From NCBI GenBank assembly GCA_018195615.1, contig JAGTPG010000002.1, forward strand, positions 2,670,501 to 2,734,500: a stretch of 64,000 nucleotides of DNA, in the 5' to 3' direction. The translations under genes and the position numbers were made by a program. The notes below the pieces were generated by a model, which was not told the origin of the DNA, searched no databases, and saw only the letters and a program-made list of their open reading frames with translations. The DNA comes from Streptomyces tuirus (GTDB lineage Bacteria; Actinomycetota; Actinomycetes; Streptomycetales; Streptomycetaceae). Positions 54,038 to 63,228 of this stretch are shown piece after piece; the first letter of the stretch is position 1, and each line of letters begins with the position of its first letter.

Positions 54038-54648
54038 AGGGCGTAGTCGACGAGGGTGTCGGTGTACTCGTAGGAGATCGGGCCCGTGTGCTGGAGCCAG
54101 CGCTGGGCGAGCGGGAGATGAAGAACTCCAGGGCGATGCGCGGGTCGACCTCGGGCCGCACCTGGCCGGCGTCCTGCGCGGCGCGCAGCCGGCCGATGTA
54201 GAGGTCGAGTGAGGGCTGCATCAGCTTGGCCACGAGTTCGCGCCCGAGCTGCTCGTTGACGACTCCCTCGGCGGCCAGCGCGCGGGACGGCGCCTCGAAC
54301 CTCGGGTCGCGCAGTTGGTCGACGGTCGCGCGCAGCACGCCTTTGACGTCGGCGGCGACGTCGCCGGTGTCCGGGAAGGCGTACGGCACCGGCCCGCTTC
54401 CCGCATGGACTGTTCGCCGAGGTCGAGGAAGGCCTCCATCAGGACGTCCGCCTTCGACGACCACCACCGGTAGATCGTCTGCTTCCCGACACCGGCGCGG
54501 GCGGCGATGCCCTCGATGGTGGTTTTCGGGTAGCCGACCTCCACGACGAGCGCGAGGGCGGCGTCGTAGATGGCGCGGCGCGACTTCTCGCTGCGCCGGG
54601 TGGAGTCGGGGGCGGGCTTGCCGGGGTGGCGGACTTCTGAGCGGCCAT
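54016..54648 (-). CDS. TetR-family repressor, three frame breaks
   Basis: About 211 aa. HTH: EVGYPKTTIEGIAARAGVGKQTIYRWWSSKADVLMEAF; ligand domain afterwards, ending LQHTGPISYEYTDTLVDYALHGLAPR. Breaks near 54620 (SATP to GKPAPDST), 54403 (REAG to PVPYAFPD) and 54110 (EFFIS to PLAQRWLQ), one base missing at each. ATG 54648. Two matching dyads (AGACG/CGTCT and ACGAGACG/CGTCTCGT) lie in the short divergent region, as expected for an autoregulated TetR protein that also controls the small gene opposite. Confidence 0.82.
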
Positions 54649-54665
54649 GGGTCGAATTTATCAGG

Positions 54666-54725
54666 TTGACAAGACGGCGCGTCTCGCCGGACAGTAGTGG
54701 AACACAACGAGACGAACCGTCTCGT
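54666..54725. promoter_or_regulatory. Twin TetR-type operators and a consensus -35 between tetR and the DUF6243-like gene
   Basis: TTGACA at 54666-54671 is directly followed by AGACG-GCG-CGTCT (54672-54684); ACGAGACG-AAC-CGTCTCGT lies at 54707-54725. Both dyads share AGACG-N3-CGTCT with a three-base centre, 38 bp apart centre to centre. They sit between divergent genes. Confidence 0.7.
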
Positions 54726-54754
54726 CCTGAGTGGAACAAGGGAAGGAGCTCGAC

Positions 54755-54964
54755 ATGGCCCGAAGCGGAGCCGGAAACATGCTGGGCGTCGGCGGATCGC
54801 GCAGGAACCTCGGCCGCAAGGCGCTGCGCGGCGGCGGCCAGGGCGGCCGGATCGGCGGCGGACTCGATCCGCAGGCCCAGAAGCGCGAGCTGCTGCGCAA
54901 GCTCCAGGAGAAACGACAGCAGCAGGAGCGACAGGAAGGCCGTACGACCGACCGGTCGTCGTGA
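54755..54964 (+). CDS. Small basic protein, DUF6243-like
   Basis: 69 aa: MARSGAGNMLGVGGSRRNLG, a Gly-rich middle (GGGQGGRIGGG), then a coiled Gln/Lys/Arg helix (QKRELLRKLQEKRQQQ). AAGGAG lies six bases before the ATG. MARS...LLGVGG with a basic tail is typical of a small Streptomyces family (DUF6243 from memory). Divergent from the TetR gene and sharing its operators, so probably its target. Function unknown. Confidence 0.75.
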   Translation: MARSGAGNMLGVGGSRRNLGRKALRGGGQGGRIGGGLDPQAQKRELLRKLQEKRQQQERQEGRTTDRSS

Positions 54965-55080
54965 GTCTCCCCCGCCCGGGGGAGACCGTCCCCTCGCGCG
55001 CGGGATCCTCCCGGGTCGTCCGGCGGATGTACTGAAGCGGCTGAGAAACCGCGACCGACGGACACCCGGGAGGACTCACG

Positions 55081-56450
55081 ATGCGCGTGTGGACGAGAAG
55101 ACGACTGCTCACCTCGGCGGCGACGGCCGTCTCGGCCGCGGGCCTCGCGGCGACGACGGCCCTGCCCGCGCGGGCGGCGGCCGGAGGGGCCCGGCCCGGG
55201 ACCGACGACCTCGCGCACGCGCTGCGCGCCCTGCCCGGACTGCGGCTGATCGAGGAGCGGCACGACGCCGAACCGGGGTACCGGCACTTCGTCCTGGGCC
55301 TGCGCCAGCCGGTCGACCACACGAACCCCGCGGCCGGCACCTTCGAGCAGCGCCTCACCCTGCTCCACACCGCCGCCGACCGGCCCATGGTGCTCACCAC
55401 CACGGGCTACCACGCGGTCCTCACGCCCTGGCGGAGCGAACCGACGATCCTGCTCGGCGCCAACCAACTCCAGGTGGAACACCGTTACTTCGGGAGCTCA
55501 CTCCCCGCCGGGCCGGGCTACACCCACCTCACGATCCGCCAGGCCGCCGACGACCATCACCGCGCCGTCCGCCTCTTCCGCCGGCTCTACCCCGGCGCGT
55601 GGCTCTCCACCGGTGACAGCAAGGGCGGCACGGCGAGCGTCTACCACCGCCGCTTCCACCCCCGGGACGTGGACGGCACCGTCGTCTACTCGGCCCCGAA
55701 CAACGCCGACGACCGCGACGACTCCGCCTACCTCCGCTTCCTGGAGACGGTCGGCACCGCCCCGGCCGCGAGGCCGTCAAGGCCGCCCAGCGGCAGATGC
55801 TGCTGCGCCGGGCCGAGATGGTCGCCCGCTACAAGGCCTGGGCGTCCGCCAAGGGCGACACCTTCCGTATCATCGGCAGCGCCGACCAGGCCTTCGAGAT
55901 CGCCGTGCTGCGTGTGCTGTTCATGTTCTGGCAGCGCGGAACACCGGCCGATGTCGCGGCGATCCCCGGCCCCGAGGCGACGACGGACGAGCTGTACGCG
56001 TGGCTGGACCGCTGGGCGGGACTGTCCCTGTACGCCGACACGGCGGCGCGGCGGTACATCCCGTACTGGTACCAGATCGGCACGCAGCTGGGGTACGGCG
56101 ATGTCCCCACCGCCCACGTGGCGGACCTGCTGCGCCACCCCGACGGCATCGCGGCGCGCGCCTTCGTCCCCCGGGACATCCCCATGGTCTTCGACACGAC
56201 CGCCATGCCGGACATCGACCGCTGGGTCCGCCGTCGCGGCTGCCGCCTGCTGTTCGTCAACGGCGCCCAGGACCCCTCCGTCGCCGAGTACTTCCGTCCC
56301 GGCGGTGCCGACGCACGGGTCCTGTGGGTGCCGGGCGGCAATCACAGCGTCGACATCGCGAACCTGTCCCCCGCCGACCGGGCGTGGGCGGAGGAGGCGT
56401 TGTACCGCTGGGCGGGCCGGGAGCACCTCACGGGGATGCCGCGGCCGTAG
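55081..56450 (+). CDS. Secreted S37-family (PS-10) tripeptidyl aminopeptidase-like peptidase, one frame break
   Basis: About 456 aa. Export signal with a twin-arginine look (WTRRRLLTSAATAVSAAGLA, cleavage near ARA). Alpha/beta hydrolase: nucleophile Ser in WLSTGDSKGGTASVYH; the Asp and His near NGAQDPSVAEYF and PGGNHSVDIA. The frame breaks near 55770: VGTAPA must continue as REAVKAAQRQMLLRRAE, one base missing. GGGAGG before the ATG. The 3' end overlaps the convergent methyltransferase gene by 23 bases. It releases tripeptides in known relatives. Confidence 0.88.
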
Positions 56451-57434
56451 GGCCGGAGGGCGGCCAGGCGTCCCCCAGTCCGCGTCGCGTGCCGCCTTGT
56501 AGAGATCGCCATGGCGCTTGGTGATCGTGGTGCGGCGCAGGGACGGTTCCGTCTCGCACAGGTCGAGCAGGACCTGGCCCTTGCGGAGCTGGGGGCGCCG
56601 GACGACACGGGAGGGCGCCGGTTGGACGGGGAAGCGGGCCGCGGCCACGTAGCTGAACTTCTCGTCCTCGTAGGCGAGGGAGCCGCCCTTGACCTGGCGA
56701 TGCAGGGAGGAACGGCTGACCCGGGCGGAGAAGTGGCACCAGTCCGTGCCGGGGGCGATGGGGCAGGCGGCGCTGTGCGGGCACGGGGCGGCGATGCGGA
56801 AGCCGGCGGTGATCAGCCGGTCGCGGGCCTCGATGACACGGGCGTAGCCGTCGGGGGTGCCGGGTTCCACGATCACGACGGCCCGGGCGGCGGCCGCGGC
56901 GGCGTCCACGAGGGCGGTGCGGTCGGGGGCGGTCAGCTCGTTGAGGACGTAGGAGACGGTGACGAGATCGGTGCTCTCCAGGGCGAGCGCCGCTCCGATC
57001 CGAGAGCGCTGCCACCGTACGTCCCGCAGGGCCGGGTTGGCCGCGGCGATCTCCCGCCCGAGGTCGAGCGCCGGCTCGGCCCAGTCGAGCACGGTGACGG
57101 GCCGCTTCCCGCCCCAGGTGGCACTCACCGCCCAGGCGGCGGCGCCGGTACCGCCACCGACGTCCACATGGTCCCCCGGCACCCACTCGGGCACGGCGTC
57201 CGCGAACGCCTCCAGCGCGGACCGTACGGCCTCGAAGGTCGCGGGCATCCGGTAGGCGGCGTAGGCGGCGACATCGGCCCGGTCCCGCAGAATCGGCGCG
57301 TCGGTCGGAGTGGCCCCGCGGTAGCTGCCGATCAGCCGCTCGACGGCCTGGGCGGCCTGCCGGGGCGGCAGCCCGTCGAGCAGACCGGCGAGGGCGGCGC
57401 GGAGGGTCTCGTCCGGATGTGCGGGGGCGTTCAC
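56428..57434 (-). CDS. Rsm22-like small-ribosomal-subunit methyltransferase, one frame break
   Basis: About 335 aa. The SAM domain has VDVGGGTGAAAWAVSATW, VTVLDWAEPALDLGREI and TVSYVLNELTAPDRTALVDAA. The C-terminal Cys cluster and Rsm22 signature follow: APCPHSAACPIAPGTDWCHFSARVSRSSLHRQ and LAYEDEKFSYVAAAR. The frame breaks near 56474: ADWG must continue as DAWPPSGPTAAASP, one G missing from GGGGGG. GTG 57434. Relatives are thought to methylate or help assemble small-subunit rRNA; bacterial function is not settled. Confidence 0.85.
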
Positions 57435-57681
57435 CCGGCGATTCTACGAGGGCTGCGTCCACGGAGACGTGTCGATCACCTCGTCACGGTCCGCAACGGC
57501 ATGATGCACCGCGTCTTCCCCATGCTCGTCCGACCGTGACCGATCAGGCTGAGTCGAGACATCTGGCTGTGCGGCGGCGCACAGCTGGCCGGTCAGCTGA
57601 CGGGCGAGATCGACGAGCTGATCTCGATCGGTCTTGGGAAGGCCCTCCAGCGGGCTGCCGGCGCCGGAGGACCATCAGTGG

Positions 57682-59157
57682 TCAGGGGGAGGGTGTTGCC
57701 GTGTTCGTGGTGGGTCCGGAGCGCCCGGGCTCGGCACTGGATGAGTCTGCGGGCATCCTGCGCTGCCCACGGTATGCCATGGTCATCGTGTCGGGCTTGA
57801 CAGTGACGACGGCCTGGGCGTTCGGCGTTCGTGAGGTGAGCTCGATGTGCGGCCAGGTCTGCAGGATGGTCGCGAGGATGATCTGGAGTTCGGTCCAGGC
57901 GAAGTTCTCCCCGATGCACTTACGCCGTCCGTCTCCGAAGGCGAGGAACGCCCCTCGCGTCGCAGGCGCACGCTCAGTCGTCCAACGGTCCGGGTCGAAG
58001 CGGTGGGGTTCGGGGAAGAAGTCGGGGTCGTGCTGGTGGAGATAGGGGCTCCAGACGATGTCGGCGCCTTCGGGCACACGGTGGCCGCCGAGGTCGATGT
58101 CCCTGGTGGCGGTGCGGGTGACCATCCAGGCCGGTCCGTACTTTCGGACGGCTTCCTGGAGCACTTGGCGGGCGTAGGGCAGGTGGTCCAGGTCCTCGTG
58201 ACGCAGAGGCCGTTCGTGGCAGACTCCCTCGAGTTCGGAGCGCAGCCGCTGCTCGATGTCGGGATGCCGGGTGAGCTCGTACAGCGTCCAAGCCAGTGTG
58301 GTACCAGTCGTTTCGATCGCACCGGTCAGCAGTGTGATCGCTTCGTCCTGCAGTTGCCGGCGGCTGAGTTGGTCCTGGGCATTGAGCAGGGTTTCGAACA
58401 GGCCCGCCCGTTCGGCGGCGGCAGCGGACGCGTGGGGGCAGGCGCCGGCGTCGGCCGGAGCTCCGGCCTGTGCCTTCGTCGTACGGCTGGCGTGGTAGTC
58501 GATGGCCTGGTCGATGAGCGCCCGCAGGCTGGCCACCCGCTCCGCGTGGGCGCGGTTGGCGGGCAGCGGCAGCCGGGTCACCCACTGCGGAAGGATGGTC
58601 TGCCGAATCGTTCCCTTCATGATGGCCGGCATCAAAGTGGTGAACTCGCCCTGAAGATGTGCCGGCAAGTCGGTGCCGAACAGCGCGACCAGGAACGCGG
58701 CGAGCGTGATGTCGTTCATGTCCGCGTACACGTCGCGTGACTCGCCCTCACGCCAGTTGCCGACCATCTCCTGAACTCGCTGGATCATGGCGTCGCCGCG
58801 GGTGGCGATGTGTGCCTTGTTGAACATCGGCTGCATCAGCCGCCGGTTGCGCAGATGCGTGTCGCCGTCCGCGACGGTGGCGAGCCCATCACCGAAGAAC
58901 ACACGCAGCGCGTCAATGATCTTGCCGCCCTTGGCGAAGGATGCAGCGTCGGTTACCAGTACCCGGCGAGTCAGGGCGGGGTCGGTGACCACGTAGGCGG
59001 GAGTGGGGCCGATGCTTATGCGTACGACACTGCCGTGTTGGCGCAGGGAGGTCATGAACGGGAGGGGGTCGCGGGCGAGCCGGTGAGCGTGGCCGATCAG
59101 CGGCCATCCACCCGGGGCAGTGGGAGTGGGGGTGGTCGACGCAGTGGGGGCGTTCAT
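57682..59157 (-). CDS. Cytochrome P450
   Basis: 491 aa, soluble P450. I helix LLTGAIETTGTTLAWTLYEL with Glu-Thr-Thr in place of acid-Thr; ExxR in LQEAVRKYGPAWMVTR; heme loop FLAFGDGRRKCIGENFAW with the Cys ligand. The overall look (PGGWPLIGHAHRLARDPLPFM start, LPRW-like FDPDRWTTER) resembles pentalenene-oxygenase-type P450s, but no terpene cyclase is nearby. AAGGAG lies 11 bases before ATG 59157. The gene and its flanks are visibly lower in GC and use more A/T-ending codons than neighbours, suggesting later acquisition. No ferredoxin gene adjoins it. Confidence 0.93.
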   Translation of the reverse strand: MNAPTASTTPTPTAPGGWPLIGHAHRLARDPLPFMTSLRQHGSVVRISIGPTPAYVVTDPALTRRVLVTDAASFAKGGKIIDALRVFFGDGLATVADGDTHLRNRRLMQPMFNKAHIATRGDAMIQRVQEMVGNWREGESRDVYADMNDITLAAFLVALFGTDLPAHLQGEFTTLMPAIMKGTIRQTILPQWVTRLPLPANRAHAERVASLRALIDQAIDYHASRTTKAQAGAPADAGACPHASAAAAERAGLFETLLNAQDQLSRRQLQDEAITLLTGAIETTGTTLAWTLYELTRHPDIEQRLRSELEGVCHERPLRHEDLDHLPYARQVLQEAVRKYGPAWMVTRTATRDIDLGGHRVPEGADIVWSPYLHQHDPDFFPEPHRFDPDRWTTERAPATRGAFLAFGDGRRKCIGENFAWTELQIILATILQTWPHIELTSRTPNAQAVVTVKPDTMTMAYRGQRRMPADSSSAEPGRSGPTTNTATPSP

Positions 59158-59683
59158 AGGCGAATCACTCCTTGTGGGCGTGTCGTCACACGCACCGATG
59201 CATGCCCGAGATCGCATTGAGGGATGCCGCGCAGGTGGTCAATGCGTCAGAAGCGCCGGTGGCGACGCGCGGACATGGCTGCGCGGCTGGTGGGGAACGG
59301 GATCATGTTGACCCTTCTCGTTCGTGGTGGCGACGATCGAGAGAACTACCCCGAGCGTCAGTGCGGCAGTCCGTGTGTGACGAGTGTCAAAGGTGCCTGG
59401 TCGTGTGCGGCTGTTCAGCGTGACGCTGTGCGTGATGTGGGAGGAGCGCTGCGTTCCATGCGCTCGAGTGCGGCGGCTTGGGCTTCGTCGAGGTGGCTCG
59501 CGGACCCGCAGCCGCCCGCCGGCAGCTTGGACTGGGAAGGCCACGAACTCGGCGACGGGGCAGCGCACGAACAGACGTGCGGTTGCGCCAGCCCTCGTGC
59601 GGCCGGGAAGTACACGGTCGGTGTTCCGTTGTGGATGTGCGTGACGTGCGACGGCCCTGGCACGCCCTGCCAGGCTGCCTCTC
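59158..59683. other. Low-GC stretch upstream of the P450, no clear gene
   Basis: 526 bases. A 19-residue frame on the minus strand (59306-59247, MIPFPTSRAAMSARRHRRF) has AGAAGG upstream and could be a leader peptide, at low confidence. TTGACA at 59390-59385 on the minus strand could be a -35. Nothing else is recognised. Confidence 0.4.
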
Positions 59684-60814
59684 TCACATCCCCCGAACCG
59701 CCCGGGCCACCCGCGACCCCGCCGCCGCCCTCGGCGCGCTGTCCGGGTGGCGGCGGCGTGGGTGGACCGTGTTCGTCAGGAGGATCAGGAACGTGTCCGT
59801 CGCCGGGTCGAGGACGAGGGACGTGCCGGTGAAGCCCGTGTGGCCCGCTGCGCCCCGGCCCGCGAGGTCGCCCATGAACCAGGGCTGGTCGAGGGAGAAG
59901 CCGAGGCCGGGTGGGGTGAAGAGGAGGTCGACGAAGTCGGGACCGAGGATGCGGGCGGGGCCGTAGGAGCCGCCCGCCAGCAGCGCACGGCAGAACACCG
60001 CCAGGTCCCGCCCGGTCGAGAACAGGCCCGCGTGGCCCGCCACGCCGCCCAGTGCCCACGCGTTCTCGTCGTGGACCTCACCCCGCAGCATCCCCCGGTC
60101 CGCCTTGGCCCACGGCCGCCGCTGGTCCTCCGTCGCCGCCGCCCCGGGGCACGGCCCGAACCGCGTCGCCGTCATGCCGAGCGGCCGGGTGATGCCGTCG
60201 AGGAAGAGGGCGTCGAGCGGGCGGCCGGTGACGCGTTCCAGGACGTGCTGGAGGAGGAGCATGTTCAGGTCGGAGTAGCGGTACGCGCCCGGTACGCCGA
60301 CCGGGGGTTCCGACCGGAGCATCGCCAGCCGCTGCGCCGCGTCGGCGCAGTCGTAGAGCGGGAGGTCGGGCCGCAGCCCGGAGGTGTGGGTGAGCAACTG
60401 CCGTACGGTGATGCCGTGCCGGGCGGCCGCCGTGAAGTCGGGCAGGTACGCGCCCACCCTCGCGTCGATGCCCAGCGTGCCGCGCTCGATCTGCTGCACG
60501 GCGGCCACGGACGTGAACAGTTTGGTGAGGGACGCCAGGTCGAAGGGCGTGCCGACGGTCATCGGGACCCGGTCCTCGGCGGGCAGTTCCACACCGGCGT
60601 CGGCGTGCTCGTCGTAGGCCGCGTAGCGGACGGCCCAGCCCGCCGCCTCCTCGACCGCGATCACGGGGCCGCGTCCGACCACCAGGACAGCCCCCGGCGC
60701 CCAGGGGCGGGTGCCGGTGGTGAGGACGTGGACCTCCCGGACGAGGTGACGCAGCTCCGCGGGGTCGAGTCCGGCCCGTTCCGGTGTGCCGTCGCGCAGT
60801 CTCGGTGCGCTCAG
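59684..60814 (-). CDS. Beta-lactamase-family serine hydrolase, probable CTG start
   Basis: 376 aa, class C-like serine hydrolase, soluble. SxxK in FDLASLTKLF; YxN-like YSDLN; HTG in AAGHTGFTGTSLV. The family includes DD-peptidases, esterases and 6-aminohexanoate hydrolases. The reading frame has no ATG or GTG near the expected start. CTG at 60814 gives LSAPRLRDGTPERAGL, matches the usual MSAPRL start, has GGAGGGAG seven bases upstream, and overlaps the stop of the upstream MFS gene as CTGA. A GTG at 60859 is the alternative. Coupled to the exporter. Confidence 0.87.
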   Translation of the reverse strand: MSAPRLRDGTPERAGLDPAELRHLVREVHVLTTGTRPWAPGAVLVVGRGPVIAVEEAAGWAVRYAAYDEHADAGVELPAEDRVPMTVGTPFDLASLTKLFTSVAAVQQIERGTLGIDARVGAYLPDFTAAARHGITVRQLLTHTSGLRPDLPLYDCADAAQRLAMLRSEPPVGVPGAYRYSDLNMLLLQHVLERVTGRPLDALFLDGITRPLGMTATRFGPCPGAAATEDQRRPWAKADRGMLRGEVHDENAWALGGVAGHAGLFSTGRDLAVFCRALLAGGSYGPARILGPDFVDLLFTPPGLGFSLDQPWFMGDLAGRGAAGHTGFTGTSLVLDPATDTFLILLTNTVHPRRRHPDSAPRAAAGSRVARAVRGM

Positions 60815-62107
60815 CTGTCTGCTCCCTCCACACTCGCGCGGGCCCTCCAGGGACGGCACATTCCCATGAAGCAGGCCAGTGCCACCAGTGCGGCGGCCAG
60901 TTGGACGACGGCCATCGGGACGGCGGTGTCCTCCCCGGCGACGCCGACGAGCGGGGAGGCGATCGCGCCGATCAGGAAGGACGACGTGCCGAGCAGCGCG
61001 GACGCGGAACCGGCGGCGTGCCTGGTGCGCATCAGGGCCTGGGCCTGGGTGTTGGGCAGGGTGATGCCCATCGCGGACATCAGGACGAACAGCGCGACGG
61101 CGACGGGCGCCAGACCGACCTCGCCGAACACGCCCAGGGACATCAGCAGCAGCGCGGCCGCGGCGGTGATGACGATCGTCAGGCCGACCCCAGCACGCGG
61201 TCCAGACTGACCCGGCCGACCAGGATCTTGCCGTTGATCTGGCCGACGAGGACCAGCCCGACCGAGTTGACACCGAACAGCAGGCTGAACGTCTGCGGGG
61301 AGGCGCCGTAGATCTCCTGGATGACGAAGGGTGACGCGGAGATGTAGGCGAACAGCGCGGCGAAGGCGAAGCCGCCGGTGAGCATGTAGCCGGCGAAGGA
61401 GCGGTCGGCGAGCAGGCCCCGCATCGCCTGCAGCGCCTCGCCGACGCCGCCGCTGTGGCGTTCCGCGGGCGGCAGCGTCTCGGGCAGCTTCGTCCAGACC
61501 AGCGCCCCGATCGCGACGCCGATGACGGTGAGGACGACGAACACGCCCCGCCAGTCGGTCACGCGCAGGACCTGTCCGCCGATCAGCGGAGCCACGATCG
61601 GGGCGACGCCGGAGATCAGCATGAGGGTGGAGAAGAAGCGGGCCATGGCCATGCCGTCGTAGAGGTCGCGGACGACGGCCCGGGCGATGACGATGGCGGC
61701 CGCGCCCGCGAGGCCCTGCGCCAGCCGGAAGGCGACCAGGAGTTCGACGGTGGGCGCGAGGGCGCACAGGACGGTGGCGACGACGAAGACGCCGAGGCCG
61801 GCGAGCAGCGGGCGGCGGCGGCCCCAGCGGTCGCTCATCGGCCCGACGACGAGCTGTCCCAGCGCCATGCCGGCCAGGCAGGCGGTGAGTGTGAGCTGGA
61901 CGGTCGCGGCGGGGGCGTGCAGGGAGCGGGTGACCTCCGGCAGCGACGGGAGGTACATGTCCATCGCGAGCGGGGTACGGCGGTCAGGCTCCCGAGGAGG
62001 AACGTGACCAGGAGCCCGGTGCGGCGGTGCGGTGTGCGGTCGGGCCGCTCGGTCCCTGTCGCGACCCCCTGCGCGGTGTTCGATATGGACGCCCCACCCT
62101 CGGGCAT
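60811..62107 (-). CDS. MFS exporter of the Bcr/CflA type, two frame breaks
   Basis: About 432 aa, twelve helices. After a polar leader (MPEGGASISNTAQG), LLVTFLLGSLTAV continues, past a break near 61977, as PLAMDMYLPSLPEVTRSL, the typical Bcr start. Motif A is GPMSDRWGRRRPLLAGL. A second break near 61190 joins SLDRVLG to VGLTIVITAAAALLLMS. One base is missing at each. ATG 62107 has GGGAGG upstream. It precedes the serine hydrolase gene with a CTGA overlap, so exporter and hydrolase may act on the same compound. Confidence 0.88.
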
Positions 62108-62193
62108 GAGTCCCTCCCTTTTCGATTCGATCGCCACCTATGCTCTCAGCTCGTACGGACTGCTCGGGGTCACAAGGTGAAGGCGGGGCGGGA

Positions 62194-63228
62194 ATGACGG
62201 CGGACACGGTGCGGTGGGGAGTCGTGGCGACAGGTGGGATCGCGAGCGCTTTCACCGCGGATCTGATCGACCTTCCGGACGCGGAGGTCGTGGCGGTGGC
62301 GTCGCGGTCTCAGGAGTCGGCGAAGGCGTTCGCGGAGCGGTTCGGGATATCGCGGGCCTACGGCGACTTGAACGCGCTCGCGCAGGACGAGGACATCGAT
62401 GTCGTCTACGTCGCCACCCCGCACACGGCGCACCGGGCCGCTGCGGGCCTGTGCCTCGCGGCGGGGCGGAACGTGCTGTGCGAGAAGCCGTTCACGCTGA
62501 ACGTGCGCGAGGCGGCGGAACTCGTCGCGCTGGCGCGGGAGCACGGGCGCTTCCTGATGGAGGCAATGTGGATGTACTGCAATCCGCTGGTGCGGCGGCT
62601 GAAGGCGCTGGTGGACGACGGGGCGATCGGTGAAGTGCGCACGGTCCAGGCCGATTTCGGGCTGGCCGGTCCTTTCCCGCCGTCGCACCGGTTGCGGAAC
62701 CCAGAGCTGGGCGGGGGCGCCCTGCTCGATCTGGGCGTGTATCCGGTGTCGTTCGCGCAGCTGTTGCTCGGGGAGCCGTCGGACATCGCGGCGCGAGCGG
62801 TGCTCTCGGAGGAGGGCGTCGATCTCCAGACGGGAGCCCTGCTCTCCTGGGAGAGCGGCGCTCTCGGTTCGGTGCACTGCTCCATCGTGGGCGGTACGGC
62901 GACCTCCGCCTCGGTCACCGGCTCGAAGGGCCGTATCGACATTCCGGACGGCTTCTTCTTCCCGGACCGTTTCGTCCTGCACCGGGACGGCCGCGACACC
63001 GAGGAGTTCACGGCCGACCCGGCGGACGGGCCCCGCAACAGCCTGCGCCACGAGGCGGCCGAGGTGATGCGGGCCGTGCGCGCCGGGGAGACGGAGTCCC
63101 CGCTCGTCCCGCTCGACGGCACGCTCGCCGTGATGCGGACGCTCGACGCGATCCGGGACCGCGTCGGCGTCCGCTACCCGGGTGAGACCCCGGACGAGGA
63201 CCTCACGGCGGAGCTCACGCCGGCTTGA
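62194..63228 (+). CDS. Gfo/Idh/MocA-family NAD(P)-dependent oxidoreductase
   Basis: 344 aa, intact. N-terminal Rossmann fold RWGVVATGGIASAFTADL with VVAVASRSQESAKAF; the catalytic region VLCEKPFTLNVREAA (Lys-Pro) and MEAMWMYCNPLVRRLK; C-terminal substrate domain GGGALLDLGVYPVSFAQLLLG with the conserved Asp and Tyr. It resembles dihydrodiol or sugar dehydrogenases. ATG 62194 chosen (MTADTVRWGVV) with GGCGGG upstream; an in-frame start at 62140 adds unrelated residues. Divergent from the MFS gene; its end overlaps the PhoD gene by 14 bases. Confidence 0.9.
   Translation: MTADTVRWGVVATGGIASAFTADLIDLPDAEVVAVASRSQESAKAFAERFGISRAYGDLNALAQDEDIDVVYVATPHTAHRAAAGLCLAAGRNVLCEKPFTLNVREAAELVALAREHGRFLMEAMWMYCNPLVRRLKALVDDGAIGEVRTVQADFGLAGPFPPSHRLRNPELGGGALLDLGVYPVSFAQLLLGEPSDIAARAVLSEEGVDLQTGALLSWESGALGSVHCSIVGGTATSASVTGSKGRIDIPDGFFFPDRFVLHRDGRDTEEFTADPADGPRNSLRHEAAEVMRAVRAGETESPLVPLDGTLAVMRTLDAIRDRVGVRYPGETPDEDLTAELTPA

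Noticed and set aside
59247..59306. 19-residue leader peptide gene upstream of the P450
   Set aside because: Only an SD-like sequence supports it; no attenuator structure or conserved codons were seen, so it is noted in the gap entry but not called as a gene.
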